A DNA stretch of 64,000 nucleotides from Takakia lepidozioides (Eukaryota; Streptophyta; Takakiopsida; Takakiales; Takakiaceae). The stretch lies in the NCBI GenBank assembly GCA_030704615.1, contig CM060733.1:1548001-1612000 (forward strand), written 5' to 3'. Numbering within the stretch: position 1 is the stretch's first letter; every line of letters begins with the position of its first letter. The notes below the pieces were generated by a model that had not been told where the DNA came from, made no database searches, and worked only from the letters and a program-made list of their open reading frames with translations. The translations under genes and the position numbers were made by a program. Shown one piece after another: positions 10,301-23,579 of the stretch.

Positions 10301-13300
10301 AACGACATGTGTCCCTCGAGTCTATCTCGACCCTATCAGTAGTTCTTAGAAAAAAAAAAAAAAAAAATCTTTATTATAGACCCTACTTGAATTTAAATGC
10401 GGTGCCACCAATATGCTAGCACCCAATGATATTTCTAAATGTTTTTCTAAATTTCAGTATATTTGGTACCCTACATTTTTTTGCATGTTGTCAGGTGAAA
10501 ATATTTGGAAGTGACTTCTCCGAGAGGATGAGCTATTGGCAATTGGTTAAAGAGGGGGGGTCGAATTCATATTTTACATGTGTCTATTTTGGCTAAGTCC
10601 TCTTCAAGATTTTGGCTTTCCGCAAACATCTATATGCACAACGGCTTGTTATCAACTCCTAACCAGTGCAATTGGCTCAGATTTGCTGAGTTGGCACTTG
10701 GTCAAATAAAAAAGGATCCAAAAATGCAATTTGAAGCCTGTGGTTTTCCATGCTTGTTCTTTATAACAATTGATATCTATAGCATTTCTTCAAGTCAATA
10801 ACCTGATCCCCGAAGTAACATGAGTACATACTGAAGTCAAGGCCGTACACTGGCTTGCATAGGTGGGATTTGAACCCATATTGGACCTACCCCCTATTGA
10901 CAGCCCATGCATGACCACAAGGGACTACATTATTTTTTTCCCTTGTGCCTACCCCCACTTAGAAGGCTGAGACTAACTACATATACTACGTTAATGCAAA
11001 TGTATGAGCTAACATAAGCCTAAAAGTGCCACCACAACTTCAAAATCTAATATGATATGAGCCTACTATGAGCCTACAACTAATATTAGCCTTATCACCC
11101 TCAAATCCACCCTCAAACTCAAATGACAAGGGTTCCACAATTTCTTTACCATGTCTCATTGCCAATCGTTTTAGTCTCATACTGACTATTGGCAGAACAC
11201 TGAAAATTAGGCCACACTCGCACCTTTAGCATTTCAGGAGAGAAGCCAAATAGATGGCCCTCCTCCTTGTGTTCCACTTAGCCAAAGATATGTACGGTCT
11301 ATCACCGATACCGATAGCAAAAGTTACTGGGTTGTGGGAAAGCATGTATTGTGATTCGACTTTGGTGTTTCATCCCCAACAACTAGTCTTCATTGAGAGC
11401 ACCACACAGTTTACTTAGGAGAGGCGCCCAACTCGAAATTACACCAGCCTTGGACGCAAGATGAGCAGCCCTAGCAGGGGGAGACATTTCTGATCAGAAT
11501 CGTATAGCTATGAATTGAATGGTGATGAGAGACCAATTCTGATACCCACCGCAAGAACTTGCGAAAACATACATGCCCAACAATAATAATATAAGGTTTT
11601 AATATAGATCTTTTACATAATAATACCGTAACAACAAATCAATTGCAAAAATTCATGTCTTCTTTTCACATGCAACTCCAATTCACAATGTAAGAGTCTT
11701 TTGCCTTTGGTAGTGTGAAACGGGTGAGAGAAACGTACCCATAATGAGAGCTACATTTCCTTTATTGTGTTTCTCTTGGTAAACCTGCAACTCCCAAAAA
11801 CGATGCATGTGGGTTGTCACAACACCACGATTTTAGATAACTGCAAATGTGCCAATGCTCAGCTACCTTGGCTCTGAAAACATACAGGCTATTGCGTAGC
11901 CAGAAGGAGTGCTAGCCAAAGCCCACACCGAGTCAGTATGCACGCAGTATGTAAATGCAGCGCTGCTGCCCCAGATCCCAGAGCCTGCCAAGTCTCCAGC
12001 AAACATCATTCAAATGATATACATATAACTTGATGAGTGAATATCTCGAGAAAGGCAGTAACGCAATAGCAATAGTGCTTAGGGTAATTTACACAGATAG
12101 CATGGTTATGTTTGTCAAATAAGTTTTCATCCACAAAAATATATTTGAGACTATACTTTATTAACCTTGACAACCCATCAGATTATTTAGAGTACAACCT
12201 TTGTGATGATACCTCACATGATAAGAAGTAAACAAGACAAACACAGTTTGAAACATATAGGACCGGCGGACTTGGCCTGTATGCCGAAGCATGAAGTCCG
12301 ATGATTATGAGAAACACAACCCCTCACAACATCCACATATCTCCACATTATAACAACTGAAAGTGGACTGACATTAGCTATGAAGGGAATATAACTCACA
12401 AAAAGTTTTCCAACTTTTTTCTAAATATATTGTTGACTTCCAGCTCTACCGCTTTGCGCAGAGGCAGACAAGCTCAGCAGCAGATGGACAAACTGTAAAG
12501 CACTTAAAGTGGCCCTGCAATCTTTCATCTTCACTCAGCTCACTCCGGTCACCTCGTACCTTTCAGAAGATAGAGTCGAGAATGATGACTTGCCATAAGT
12601 GTCATCTTGGTGCTTATGTAGCTGTGCGTGTTCTTGTTCTGAATAGGTTAGGTCTTCATGATAGAGGTAGCTAATAACTACATAAAGTAACAATGTCGTT
12701 GCACTTTAAGGATGATTGGAGGAAAATAGAATTTGCACCCAAAACTTCGGAAAACCTTTGGAACCACACAACCTCCGCATTATTTGTAACCTACGAAATG
12801 GAAGCCATAGAGACTAGGAGTATAGTTAAAATGCTCAATCCACAGATAGAAAAACCACAGAAAATGTATAATCTACTAAAATTGCGAAGAAAAATAGATC
12901 TAATAATTTACTATCAAAATTATTAAATGATAATACGGAATTTTCAATTTCATAAATATTTTACTGAGGGAGTGCAGGACCCGGGTGTAATATGAGGAGA
13001 GGTTCATTTAGGGCAGGTGTTATCTGGGGAAGGTATAACATGAAGTTAATATTTTTTTGACACTGATGGGTAGTCTCATCTTTAGGAAAAAGCCAATAAA
13101 TAGAATGTGTTGCCGAGTGCGAGAGGGAGACAGATGCCCTGATTGTTGATGACTGTGACATTTGCTTCTTTCGTACTTCCAACCCAACAAAATTAAAAAA
13201 TGGAAAAAATAAATAAATGAATGTGTTGCCGAGGTGGGAGAGAGAGGCAAACTTCTCTCGCACTTCCCAAAATCCACAAAAAAAAGAAAAAAAGAAAAAG

Positions 13301-13700
13301 AAATCGTTGCGGAGTTGCAAGAGAGAGGTCAATGTGACAATCATTGACGATCCTAACATTTGTCTCTCGCATTTTCCAAAAATATTAAAATAAAAAATAG
13401 AAAAAATGAGAAAAAAAATAAAATGTCAACGAGGTGCAAGAGAGAGACGGATGTCGCGATCGTGATCGGTGACGATTGTGGCATTTGCCTCTTTCGCTCT
13501 TTGAACCAAAAACTGAAAAAATGGAATGCAACTTCTTTGGTAAAGCCTTTATCAGATTCTTTCAATCATTTATATCAGTTTTATTATATGTATGTGTGTG
13601 TGGGTATGTGTGTTTGTTTTTCCAAAGAAACACGCACCCCAACAACTGGGCCTTGAGGAGGAAAATAAATCCCCTCATGAATTACAAGGGCGGAGCCCTA
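7350..13700. other. Gene-poor AT-rich intergenic DNA
   Basis: No protein-coding gene is supported across this stretch; open frames are short and lack motifs. Short proline-rich and lysine-rich frames around 13.0-13.6 kb come from low-complexity sequence. About 8400-8600 holds GTCGCCCAACGG-like and GACGGTCGC/GCGGTCGTC words that weakly echo the 4.5-kb palindromes. Near 10865-10900 a GGATTTGAACCC word resembles a reverse-strand pol III B box, but no clear A box accompanies it. Confidence 0.5.
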
Positions 13701-13723
13701 TGAAGGTAGAGAGACCGATTAGA

Positions 13724-13792
13724 GAGGTTTGAACCCCAGACCCACAGGCCAGTACACTAGTGACTTACCACCGGACAACAACCTTGTTCTGA
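13724..13792 (-). repeat. Possible tRNA-derived SINE fragment
   Basis: On the minus strand, TAGTGTACTGG fits the A-box consensus TRGYNNANNGG. It is followed after a short interval by GGTTCAAACC, which fits the B box. The A-to-B spacing is shorter than in a tRNA, and neither a tail nor a target-site duplication is visible, so this is tentative. Confidence 0.3.
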
Positions 13793-14363
13793 GTTGTATT
13801 CAATTTTAAGCTTAAATTTGATTTTTTTCTTTTCTTTTTTTCTTGTGTTGGTTATCCGTAGTATTTTTGGTTGAAAGATAATTTGTTTGTTGTTTTTTGG
13901 GGGGAGTCGATCCCAATTCTGGTGCACTACTATGGTTTGGTACAATATTAGTATCCACATTTTTCCTACTTTCCACAATCACAATCAATTTCCTTTCAGA
14001 TTCCTTTAGATCCATCAAGTTACATACCATTTTTTATTGTTTTATATCCACTAGGGACCCCAAAAATTATATTTTTCTATATTTTGTAATTGACCGGATA
14101 TTATTGAAGTTTCTATAGAGTTGATATAATATCAGTTATTTTCTTATATATCTAGATATCAAATTTCAGAAGAAAAAAAAAGCATTTTCGGTGCTCGTTT
14201 GTGGTGTGCATGATATGGCCCTACATTAAAACCAGTATATCCACCCAACAGTTGTATTGAGTTGTATTGTTCTTTATAGTACGTATTTTGACCTTCTGTA
14301 TCATTTTGTTATGGTCCTTGTTCCAGTTTATGTTTTTATAGTGGGGCTTGAGCCCACGAAAGT

Positions 14364-14826
14364 AGTTAGTAGTAACTACTAGGCAAGAGAGGGCACATAG
14401 CAAAGCCATCCCCTCGTTTAAATCTGTTGGGCGTTGATTTGATTTCTTTCATATCCTCCGGTTCCGGTTTTTACAAAATCTTAGAATCATGGAACCAGAG
14501 TAGTTAGAGAGAGAAGATGTCGGCCAGGGCCGGCGTAACTAAGAGCCACTTCGCCTTGCGGCTACTGCCTCCTTTCGGAGGTGGGCCCTATGCGACCTGG
14601 TTCCTTTGTGACCCCTCTAACCTTTCATTACTTTTCAGAATTGAAGTTTGCCTGCGTGTGATCCCTATCAAACCCCAAACATGTCTGATCAAACCAGAGT
14701 TGTTAGTAGTAACTACTAGGCAAGAGAGGGCACATAGCAAAGCCATCCCCTCGTTTATATGTGTTGGGCGGTTATTTGATTTCTCTCATATCCTTCGGTT
14801 GCGGTTTTTACAAAATCTTAGAATCA
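14364..14826. repeat. Direct repeat pair (~125 bp, ~338 bp apart)
   Basis: Two near-identical segments lie at about 14364-14489 and 14702-14826. Both run from GTTAGTAGTAACTACTAGGC to ACAAAATCTTAGAATCA. The interval holds a copy of the LINE-tail-like repeat described below. A local duplication, or an insertion between duplicated flanks, would produce this pattern. Confidence 0.8.
14517..14620 (-). repeat. Short repeat matching the LINE 3' tail
   Basis: On the minus strand this segment reads through GGAGGCAGTAGCCGCAAGGC, then GTGGCTCTTAGTTACGCCGG, and ends in a TC-rich run. The same block forms the 3' end of the LINE at 46930-47030 and occurs, more diverged, at about 15525-15600 (+). It is therefore either a 5'-truncated LINE copy or a SINE that has borrowed the LINE 3' end. 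No coding sequence is involved. Confidence 0.65.
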
Positions 14827-15359
14827 AAGAACCTTTGGTTCCGTTTTTTCCAGATATTTTTTATGGAACGAACCACCGGTTCCGGTTAATTGTAAGAACC
14901 TCAAGGAACCAGTGGTTTTCATCGAATAACAGGCGGGTCTTTCGCGGATCTTTGACGATTTTCAGGCTGGTTATTTCAAAACTACGTAACAGACAATTAT
15001 GAGCCTTAGCCAGTTCTTTGTTTTTTTTGAGAACTGTGGTTATACATACATATAACCTTCATAACCTCTGGGGGTTTGTAGCTGAATCAAAGAACCTCCC
15101 AACACTGGTTTGTATATGAGAGGTGGGCCAACCCTATGAAGCGGCCGTGGAGCTTTCCAGAAGGCTGGTCCGTACTGCATTTCCATAGTGCACCGTTTCT
15201 CCAACCCTGGACACAGGTCTTCATCCTATTGCTGCACCCTGTTCCTGCCTCCCTATTGGCCGCTCCCACCGTGTTTCATTAACCTTCAATTTTCTATTGG
15301 TTACTCACTCCACCCAACACGACTAAACCCCAAATTCGAAAGCAACGAAACCAACTGGA

Positions 15360-15430
15360 ATGAAGGATTGAACCCCATAAGCACAAGCCAATAGACTAGA
15401 TGGCCAACCGAAACCACTAGGCCATAGCCC
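15360..15430 (-). repeat. tRNA-like SINE head with A and B boxes
   Basis: Read on the minus strand, TGGCCTAGTGG (about 15424-15414) matches the pol III A box exactly and GGTTCAATCC (about 15374-15365) matches the B box. They are separated by about 40 bp, which is tRNA-like spacing. No cloverleaf with intact acceptor pairing was worked out, so I call it a tRNA-derived SINE head and not a functional tRNA gene. LINE-tail-like sequence occurs about 100 bp away. Confidence 0.45.
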
Positions 15431-15524
15431 CCCTCCCCTTCATTACAATGCGAGGTTTAGGGCCACCCCTTGGAACATCCACCTCTCCCCTTCACTATAT
15501 AATGACAGAAATAGGCCCCACCCT

Positions 15525-15602
15525 CGAAAGGAGGCGGCCGAAAGGTAAAGTGACTCTTAGTTACCTCGACCAAGGCATCTTCTTTGTAAGCTCTAGTAAC
15601 CT
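15525..15602 (+). repeat. Diverged copy of the LINE-tail repeat
   Basis: This segment carries GTGACTCTTAGTTACC, flanked by GGAGGCGGCCGAAAGG and a GCATCTTCTTTG end. That is the same order of blocks as in the LINE 3' end at about 46.95 kb, with roughly one in six positions changed by eye. Confidence 0.55.
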
Positions 15603-16984
15603 CGCCACAAATCTCATGGGACACCATCCAAGGGAAAGGGAAGAAGATCACACCACAGCAACAAAGTAGCAGGATTTGAACCCACAATTACCTGGGTGGG
15701 ACTATTCAACTGATGGTGGTGTATTAATTGATTTCATTTAAAAAAAAGTAAAGGCAGATGCCATTAATTTTACTGCTAGAATATAAAAATAGTAAGCATG
15801 ATACTTATGAGATGAGGATAAGTGAGACGGTGACTGGATAATTAGCAGGTCACCACGTCACCACAGTGTATTGTTTAGACGTTTAGACCCACTGGAATGA
15901 TTTGTAGTACTAAAACGAGATTTGAAATATGTATAAAAAAAAAAAAGTTTAGGGCACAGTTTGAGTATTACATGACTGATGCTTAGGAATATTCTTGAGG
16001 AGATGACAGGAAAACCCCAGAGGGAAACTCCAAATGGGACTGAAGAATGGTGAAGAGGATAGCTCATAAACAAGCGGATTGTGGAACCCACATTTCGCAT
16101 TAGTGGGGGCGATCCGAGAAAGAGAGAGATCAAGAAATTGGAGTCTAATAAGTGTGGTGGCGGTGGATAGCTTTCCAGGTCCCCATTCCATTGGTCGATT
16201 TTGTGTTATCTCTTGGTATTGGGGATGGGGGGTGGAGCTGGAGGGTGTACCAGCAGGTCAAAGTTGAGGAAGTTGCAGCAGCACTTGCAAATATATACTG
16301 CGAATGTTGAGGAAAGCAACAAGGATACCCTGAATATTCCCATCGCTGACAAGATTTTGGTCCTTGGATGGTGGTTTTGAATCATTGTATTGAATGCAGA
16401 GATGGGTGCAGGGTTCTCGTGGTAAAAGTTTTTCTCTGTCGGTAGCCTAGCTGAAAACTATCTTTCCGACAGCTACAATTTGGGATCCTTGTCTGTGCTC
16501 TGGGGATTCCACGCACTTGCAGGGCAATCGTTTGAGTACATGGTGTCTGGGTTGGGTTGTGAGTGTTGCGAGCTGGATGTGCGCATGTCTTGTTTGGATT
16601 TGCAGAGGAGACGATTTCAGGCAAAGACTTGCAGGATAGGATAGCACAGCAGAGGGATCCTGAGCCACAAGCCCGCTCTGCCAAGCGGTTGTCGTGTCGA
16701 AGGTTGTGTCATGGTTGACCGAATCTGCTAAAGCACGTACATACATACAGAGAGGCAAAAAGAAAGACAATTGAGATAGAATACAAGTGTAAACAGCAAA
16801 GTTGGTTGGCGACATAGACAAGGTACTTTGCAGGGTACTTTAAAGGAAGAAGCTCTGCCCTCGAGCTAAATTTATCCTTCGCGATTTCGTGGGATGCATG
16901 AGATTGTTGCAAAAGTGACCGAGGATTTGAAAATCCTGGGGTGTCGATCATGAAACGCCTTGGTGAAAGGGACGGAGGCAGACA
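15603..16984. other. Region upstream of the LAZ1-like gene
   Basis: No separate gene is supported. The LAZ1-like promoter and 5' UTR should lie here, but I cannot point to a definite TATA box or transcription start. Several short open frames on both strands lack motifs. Confidence 0.4.
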
Positions 16985-19900
16985 ATGGCGGGAGCCATGA
17001 GGATGAGAGATGTGACTATTGCGGTGGTTGCCGTGGTATCCGAAGCCTCTATACATACATGGGCCGTCGTCGTGGCCGGCATCTTTGTGCTCTTTGCACT
17101 TTCCCTCTCCACGTTCCTCCTTCTTGATCATCTCTCGACCTACAACGACCCTGAGGTTTGTGAAATCTCTTCATTTCATTTCATTTCTCTCTGAGAGGGT
17201 GGGTTCATAGCAAATTTTCACCGTATTGGTCTAGGAGTTCGCCTTTCTTTCTTTCTTTCTTTTTCCATTTAGGTCTGGCAGCAACTGCATTCATGTTTTT
17301 CATGTCTGCAAGCCGCAGGGATAGATGGTTAGTCCTGGAATCACCCTCTTGTTATGTTAATGTCCGCCCCTGAAACCGCAGCGTAGTCGGCTTTAGCATT
17401 GTACCATTCACGGCTGTCAGTCTCAACCCTTGTGAGCTCAAGTCTCCCAGGCCCTTCCCGTAGGGTTTGTGTCCAGTGGGGGATATGCCTTAAGGGTTCG
17501 GTGCGCCCATTCACAGAGCGCTCGATTACGTGTTCCGTATATATCTCTGTTATTATTACGTGTAAGGATTGGCAAATTATGTCATCAGGAAGGTGGATTA
17601 ATGTTTGGGGGCAAAATGTCTAATTGTTTGCAGGTCGGAGAAACCTTGATGTCTTTCTCGTCTCTTTCTTTGGCAGTTCATTCCATACTCACGTGACGGC
17701 ATAATATTGTGGTTTTTGTCTGGCCTGGCAGGAGCAAAAATGGCTCATCGGTATCATTTTTATGGTTCCAGTTTATGGAGTGACCTCGGTAATCCCACCT
17801 TTGTGAAATCCTTGAATGCATGGCATACATATGTAGAGAGTGAGTATGGAAGAGATGGGAAATGCCAGTTTTGCCAGATATTTTGGCAATTTTGCTGCAT
17901 TCTTGCATTCAATGAGACAGAGGGATTTAGAATTAGAAGGTTGCTATTTATTCATTGCTTTTGCAAATAATGCCCATAGCATGTCACTTGCAGCGTACTT
18001 CAATGCGAAACCAGTAACCTTCTTGAAGGGGCTGTGGTGGTCTTGGAGGGATGTAGATTGCATATGTTTGCGTCTAGCTGCAAGTCCCCTGTTTGTACCA
18101 GCAGAAAAGGGGATGTGGAAGGAGAGAGAGAGAGAGACTGCAGTTTAATCACTTGAAATGGAATTCACTGCTTGGAGGAATTGATTGAAGATGGGGAGCT
18201 CAATTTCTTCAGTATCATGTGTCACTGATGAGGTCAAATTGTTTGGCAGTTCCTTTCCTTATGGAAGCCGGAGTACTCATTAGAGTGCAATATACTGGGC
18301 AATTGCTACGAGGCGTATGCACTCTATTCGTTTGGTTGCTACCTCATAGCCTGCTTAGGTGCGCTTTTTCAAAATGAAGCTTTGGTTGTTGAGGGAGTTG
18401 TGGATGTGTTTTGTCCGTTAATGGTAAGGGGGTCTTCTGTCTCTAGTCCAGAGAGTACCTATTACTGTGGTGTAGGTGTGTCCTGTGCATAGGCTTTTGA
18501 GTGGCAAATAGGGGAATATCTTCAGTCTTTTCATACACAGACTTCTGACAAAGAGCGGGAGAGAAGCAGATGTGTTCGAAGTATGACCAATTCTGTTGCC
18601 TTATGGCCATAGCTTTGGTTCACACAGAACCTCCAATTGTGACTATCTTAGTCTGAATGTTTCTGAGCTCCCCCAAATTGGCCAGATTTGAGTTTCACTG
18701 GGTCTGGTCCTGAAAGCAATGCAACATTGAGTTGTACATATGCACTGCATCCTAGCTGACTGCTACAGATAGAGATACACAGATTCAGATTGTCACCATA
18801 GCCTCAAATATCAGTCATAATGTTATGAAGTTTTGTGACTGGGTTTGATCCCAGGGGGAGATGAAATGGCGATAGAAAAGTTGGATAGGCAAGGATTGGC
18901 GGGGCCTGGTACACCACTCCTGGAGCAAAGTACAGGAATCAGAGCTATGGTGCAGCATCCAGTCCCTCTTAACTGGTGTATAGAACCCTGGGAGCTGGGG
19001 CGCCCTTTCTATGATGCAGCCAAATTCGGCATTGTGCAGTATGTAAGTCTTTCTCTCTCCTCTCTCTTTATTTTCTTTATGCTCATGCTGATATGCTTCC
19101 TTGCATGCAGCTCCTACAGTAGTACAGTTTGCAGCTGAAACTTGAAAGTGTCTTCACATGCAAGATAACCGGCCGTGCACGTCCATAGTTAGACATGCAG
19201 AAAATTCCACCTTGATTTCTGAAGTCCGTTATCATTTGAGCACTATAATGTGCAGTTAGCCGTTCACAATTTAGTTTCATCTCATCGTGTTGCATTCGCT
19301 CAGACGCAGACCAAGATCTACGACTAGCAATGTCTTTCCCTTGGCCCTTACCTGTGCATGCTTTCAAGTACGTCTTAATTCTTACTTTATGCTCTTCGCT
19401 AACTATATACTCTACCGTCCTTCCTTACCTTGGTGGCCATTTCCAGCTGTCAGGCCATCCAAGCAGTTCCTTGCACTCCCTCTCCTTATCCCCCTGCCAC
19501 GAAGGAGTCTGGACAAACCCCACCCTGCACCTTCCTCTTTCTCTGAGCCCCCCCCCACACACACACAACATGCATCCATAAGGGTTGAAATGTTGCAGAT
19601 GATATTGAAGACGGCATGCGCCTTGCTGGCACTGTTGTTGGAGCATTATAATGCATATGGAGATGGAGAATTTGAATGGGACTATGGGTAAGTTTGCTCC
19701 ATACTCCTGGCAATGTCTGTCTCGTTATCAAGTTTAGGTTGTTGGGTTATTCCATAACAGGTGGTCCACTAGATAGGGATGCTGGGCACATCGAAATCTA
19801 TTTGTGTGAGAAAAGTGACAAGAAAGTTGGCTCTGCTGCAGGTATCCGTACATAACAGTGGTCCTCAATTTCAGCCAAACATGGGCAATTTACTGCCTTC

Positions 19901-21464
19901 TGCAATTCTATTTTGTGACACATGACGAACTGCAATCAATCAACCCATTGGGGAAGTTTGTGTGCTTCAAGTCCATTGTATTTGCCACGTGGTGGCAGGG
20001 GGTGATCATTGCGTCTATTTTTTCATCAGGCTTTGCTACACACTGGTTCCCTGCTGATGTGACCAATGGTGGAAAGCTCCAGACCAGCCTGCAGGACTTC
20101 CTCATCTGTATCGAAGTAGGTCAAATCTCCTCTCTAGACTCGGTCATTTCTTTCCCATGGATGTAGCTGATTGAGAGGGGAAAGGCTCTGCTCTCCTTCT
20201 CCATTATGGACTGAGCATGGTTTTTAATTACCAGGTTTCCCCTCTTGTGTATCAAATCCTGCTTGATAATTGTATCAAACTAGTTCGTTGGCTTTTGTGG
20301 TTTGTGCTTCCCTGGGGATGTTTGAATCATGCAAAATAGGATTGACTGCAGCTGAATGATTCCTCCCTGCATGCACACAATCCGCAGCAGTGGAGTTTTC
20401 TGTCCTGGGGAAAAGTAATGGAGAGTTATTGAATGTTTGGGGAACCCGGGAAGGGCGGTGTGTAAGATTCCCTCATATGCTCCCAGAATTTCTTAGATAG
20501 GTGTAGTCGGGAAAAACAAATTGTATGGCTGCTGCACTTGTGCTATCAATCTTGGCCTGTTTGGATCTTTGTGCACACTTAGACTGCTGGCTGCAATTAG
20601 CTTGGATGTTGAGATGTGGGATGCTTCCAGAGTTCTGTCAAAATTTGGTTCATATCGGGGACTGACTTGGTCACATTCACAATAGATGCCATTTGAAACT
20701 CTAATTTGCTGTTGTTGGTGTGGTCCTGCTTCCTATAGATGGCATTCGCAGCTGTAGCTCATATTTATGTATTCCCTGCCACGCCTTACCAGTTGATTGA
20801 TGGAAAAGTGCGGAGAAGCGGAGGTGTAAAAGTCCTTACTGACTATGCCTCAATGGATTCCTCTCCTGATCCGGAAGAAGTTCGAGAGAGTGAGCGGCCC
20901 TCAATTGTGAAATTATTTGGGATAGGTGTTGAAAAATCTGCCACCAGTGTGAAAGAAAGTGTCCATGACGTGCTCATTGGTGGTGGGGGACATGTACGTA
21001 CTCCATTCCTTTTCTATTATATTTGTCCACTTTGTATGATGTGCTTGCCGGGTTAGCCAAATGTATTTCACCTGTCTCCTGCTCGGCTCCCAGTCTGTCT
21101 TTCTCACGTTTTCATATATTTGCAGGTGGTCCATGATATGAAGATCACCATGTCTCAGGCTGTTGAACCAATGGAAAAGGGGATTACAAGGATCAATGAG
21201 ACCATTCAATTGTGGGGTGGAAAGCACAAGGAAAGGAAGAGGCAAGTGAGCAAGGATGACAGCTGGCTTCTTTCAGGGGACAGTGGCCAACAGGTACGGG
21301 GAATTGATGATCCCCTCTTGTCTGGAAGTGTCAGTGACAGTGGGGTGTGGAAGACAAAGAAAGCGGGCATCTCACATGCTAGCGCAGAGAGTAGTGGGGA
21401 AAGCAGTGACCAAGGCCCGGAAGGGTTTAAAACAAGTGGCAAAAGATGGACGATCAAGAGGTGA
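16985..21464 (+). CDS. LAZ1-like DUF300/OST-alpha family membrane protein, 8 exons
   Basis: Eight exons: 16985-17155, 17732-17788, 18250-18358, 18855-19042, 19599-19687, 19842-20115, 20739-20993 and 21126-21464. They join in phase through GT-AG introns to give 493 residues. Landmarks are an N-terminal membrane segment (about residues 25-47), NDPEEQKWLIGIIFMVPVYG across the first junction, NCYEAYALYSFGCYLIACLGG, then FWPADV-like loops and helices around WAIYCLLQFYFV and FATWWQGVIIASIF. The cytosolic tail is charged and serine-rich (VSKDDSWLL, GSVSDSG). The family contains Arabidopsis LAZ1 proteins, tonoplast-associated and linked to vacuole integrity, brassinosteroid signalling and autoimmune cell death; it is distantly related to the organic solute transporter alpha subunit. 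The start was chosen because it is the first Met before the first membrane segment. Length is typical and no disruption is seen. The biochemical activity is not shown by the sequence. Confidence 0.9.
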
Positions 21465-23500
21465 TGTCACCTGAGGTTCATATGGGCATCCTTTTTGGTT
21501 GATTTGGCACTGCCGAGCCTGTTAGCTCAACAGGGCCTTACAATGAGTGAAGTCTCCACCATAGCAAATGTGCAACCCCGACCCTATACTCATGCTTTGC
21601 TGGATCCTCGCCACCCTTCTGTACACTATCAATAATGTCAGTCCAACACTCACTAGTTTGAGGCTGGTCTTTGGATTTGATCCTGATCTTCTAGCTTGTC
21701 CTTAAATATCGCCCATCAATTTGTTGAGAAGGTATGCAAATGTAGGCCAATTGCCATGAGCTATTTAACATCACCCAACAGCTTGCTGAATTTGTGGTGT
21801 AGAGCACAGGTAGAGGTGTTCGTCACTTGGATGGCCTGATGCTGTAGCTGACTCACGGCCTCTAGCAAAGACCTCTAGTCACCCAGTTAAATTTTTTTGG
21901 GGGAGTTGATTGTTGGTGTAATTGATGGTCATGGTCTCCACTCACTGTTTGCTTCGATGCTGTGTTATCCACTGCATCGAATAAGCATTGATGGTATGTG
22001 TAGAGTAAGAGGCATACAAGTTCTTGAAACTTAAAACTACTTTCGTTCTTTGGGTACTTAAAATGTACACAAGTAGATTCCTATATACAGACATGTATGG
22101 TTGTTGCAATCTTGAGTTCGCTTGTGCTGCTGTCTACCAAAGATAAGCCATGGCCCTTTGGTTAATTTACCTGTCACATTAGTGGTGCTTCAACCAAACA
22201 AAATAGAACTGGTCCAGAGTCCAGACCAGGTCCAGACACCTCTAACAACAACACTCTAGTGATTGTGATCTAGGGAAGAAATTACAAAAGCAGAGATCAG
22301 TGCCAAGCAAACACTGCAACAGCCTTGGGGTGTGCAAGAAGGAAAATTATTATATCAGATTTAGACATAACTGCTTGAGCATTGCACTCGTATGAGAACT
22401 CCAGCTATGAGATGCTGGTCCTTGATGTAGCCTTGTTGTCATGGCCATACAACACAACCTGTAAAGGCACTGTCAATCCTGGCCTGAAATGCAACTCCCC
22501 TCAAAGGCCTGCAGCTTTTTCCACCCTTTACTGCAAAATCTGCACTCCTGGCCACCTTTTTATTCATTACTAAAACTGTGCTAAGATCTATAGAACTTGA
22601 CCATTCAATCATGTTCTTAACTATATCCCTTACCTCCACCTCAAATTTCATGATTTTTTCAGTAAGAATTGGAATCTTATAACCATCTTGTGAGCATGAA
22701 AATAGTCTGCAACCTTTGTAAAATAGGAAAAATAATCACAAATCTGATCGAAACTCCTAAATGGAGAATCCAATTGAGTCCAACTCCAACAAGAGTAGGT
22801 ATACCTCATGATGTTGGCCAGCTTCTCCTAAGTTTTCAGAGTTTTTAGACAAGTTTTGGGGATACCTCCTTTGTAGTGATTGGGAACTCGGAAAGGAGTC
22901 CACACATTGCATTTTCAGCACTTTGCCATCTTTTTTATCGGCTCCTCCCTATAAGGGAGAGACCACGAAAAATGAGTAAAGATCCTGATATACCTCCACT
23001 AGATAATACCTACATGAAGCACATAATCTTCCCCGCTCAAATGCTAACTTGAATGTACCTGATTGGATAAGACCCATAAGTGAATCTTACACATGTAAAA
23101 TATGAATGGATGGATGAATGAATGTTTAGGATGAACTAGGATGGATGAATGAATGTGCTTGAGTTTAGGGTTGTTAGGTCGCAGTGTTGCAGGGGCTGAG
23201 ACTTGGTGTTTTTGGGGGTCTGCGTCTTCTTAGTGCCAAAGCACGGTAGATGTCTTGTTGATCTGCAGGATATGCATAGCTTGGGTGGACAACCGCAATT
23301 GCAAGGTGTGGCTTTTCGTCAGTACAATGTGAAGAAGTTTGTCCATCCTGCAAAGGTGGGCTCTTGGCTCCTGTTAGTACCATGATTTGGCATTTTTCCT
23401 GATGTTTACAAGGTTCTTGGGAGAGTCGGCTTTCAATCTCTACCCGCTCAGCTACACCGTGGTGGTTCTCACAGACCAATCCGACATTATCTGACTACAG
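21465..23500. other. 3' flank of LAZ1-like gene; no gene recognised
   Basis: This presumably begins with the 3' UTR of the LAZ1-like gene. At 23106-23155 there are ATGGATGAATGAATG-type low-complexity words, the same motif (reverse complemented) as at 61.3-61.5 kb. No coding motif was recognised on either strand. Confidence 0.4.
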
Positions 23501-23579
23501 ACACAAGCAGCACACACAAGAGGTGGTCAGTCAAATCCTCGATGGTGACACAAGGTCGAAGGACAATGTGGTGAGGGCA

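Noticed and set aside
14517-15002. 161-codon plus-strand frame
   Set aside because: It runs through the LINE-tail repeat and the direct repeat pair, so it is a chance frame in repetitive DNA.
15360-15430. Functional tRNA gene
   Set aside because: A and B boxes are present, but I could not find a convincing acceptor stem and anticodon arm. SINE head is the better explanation.
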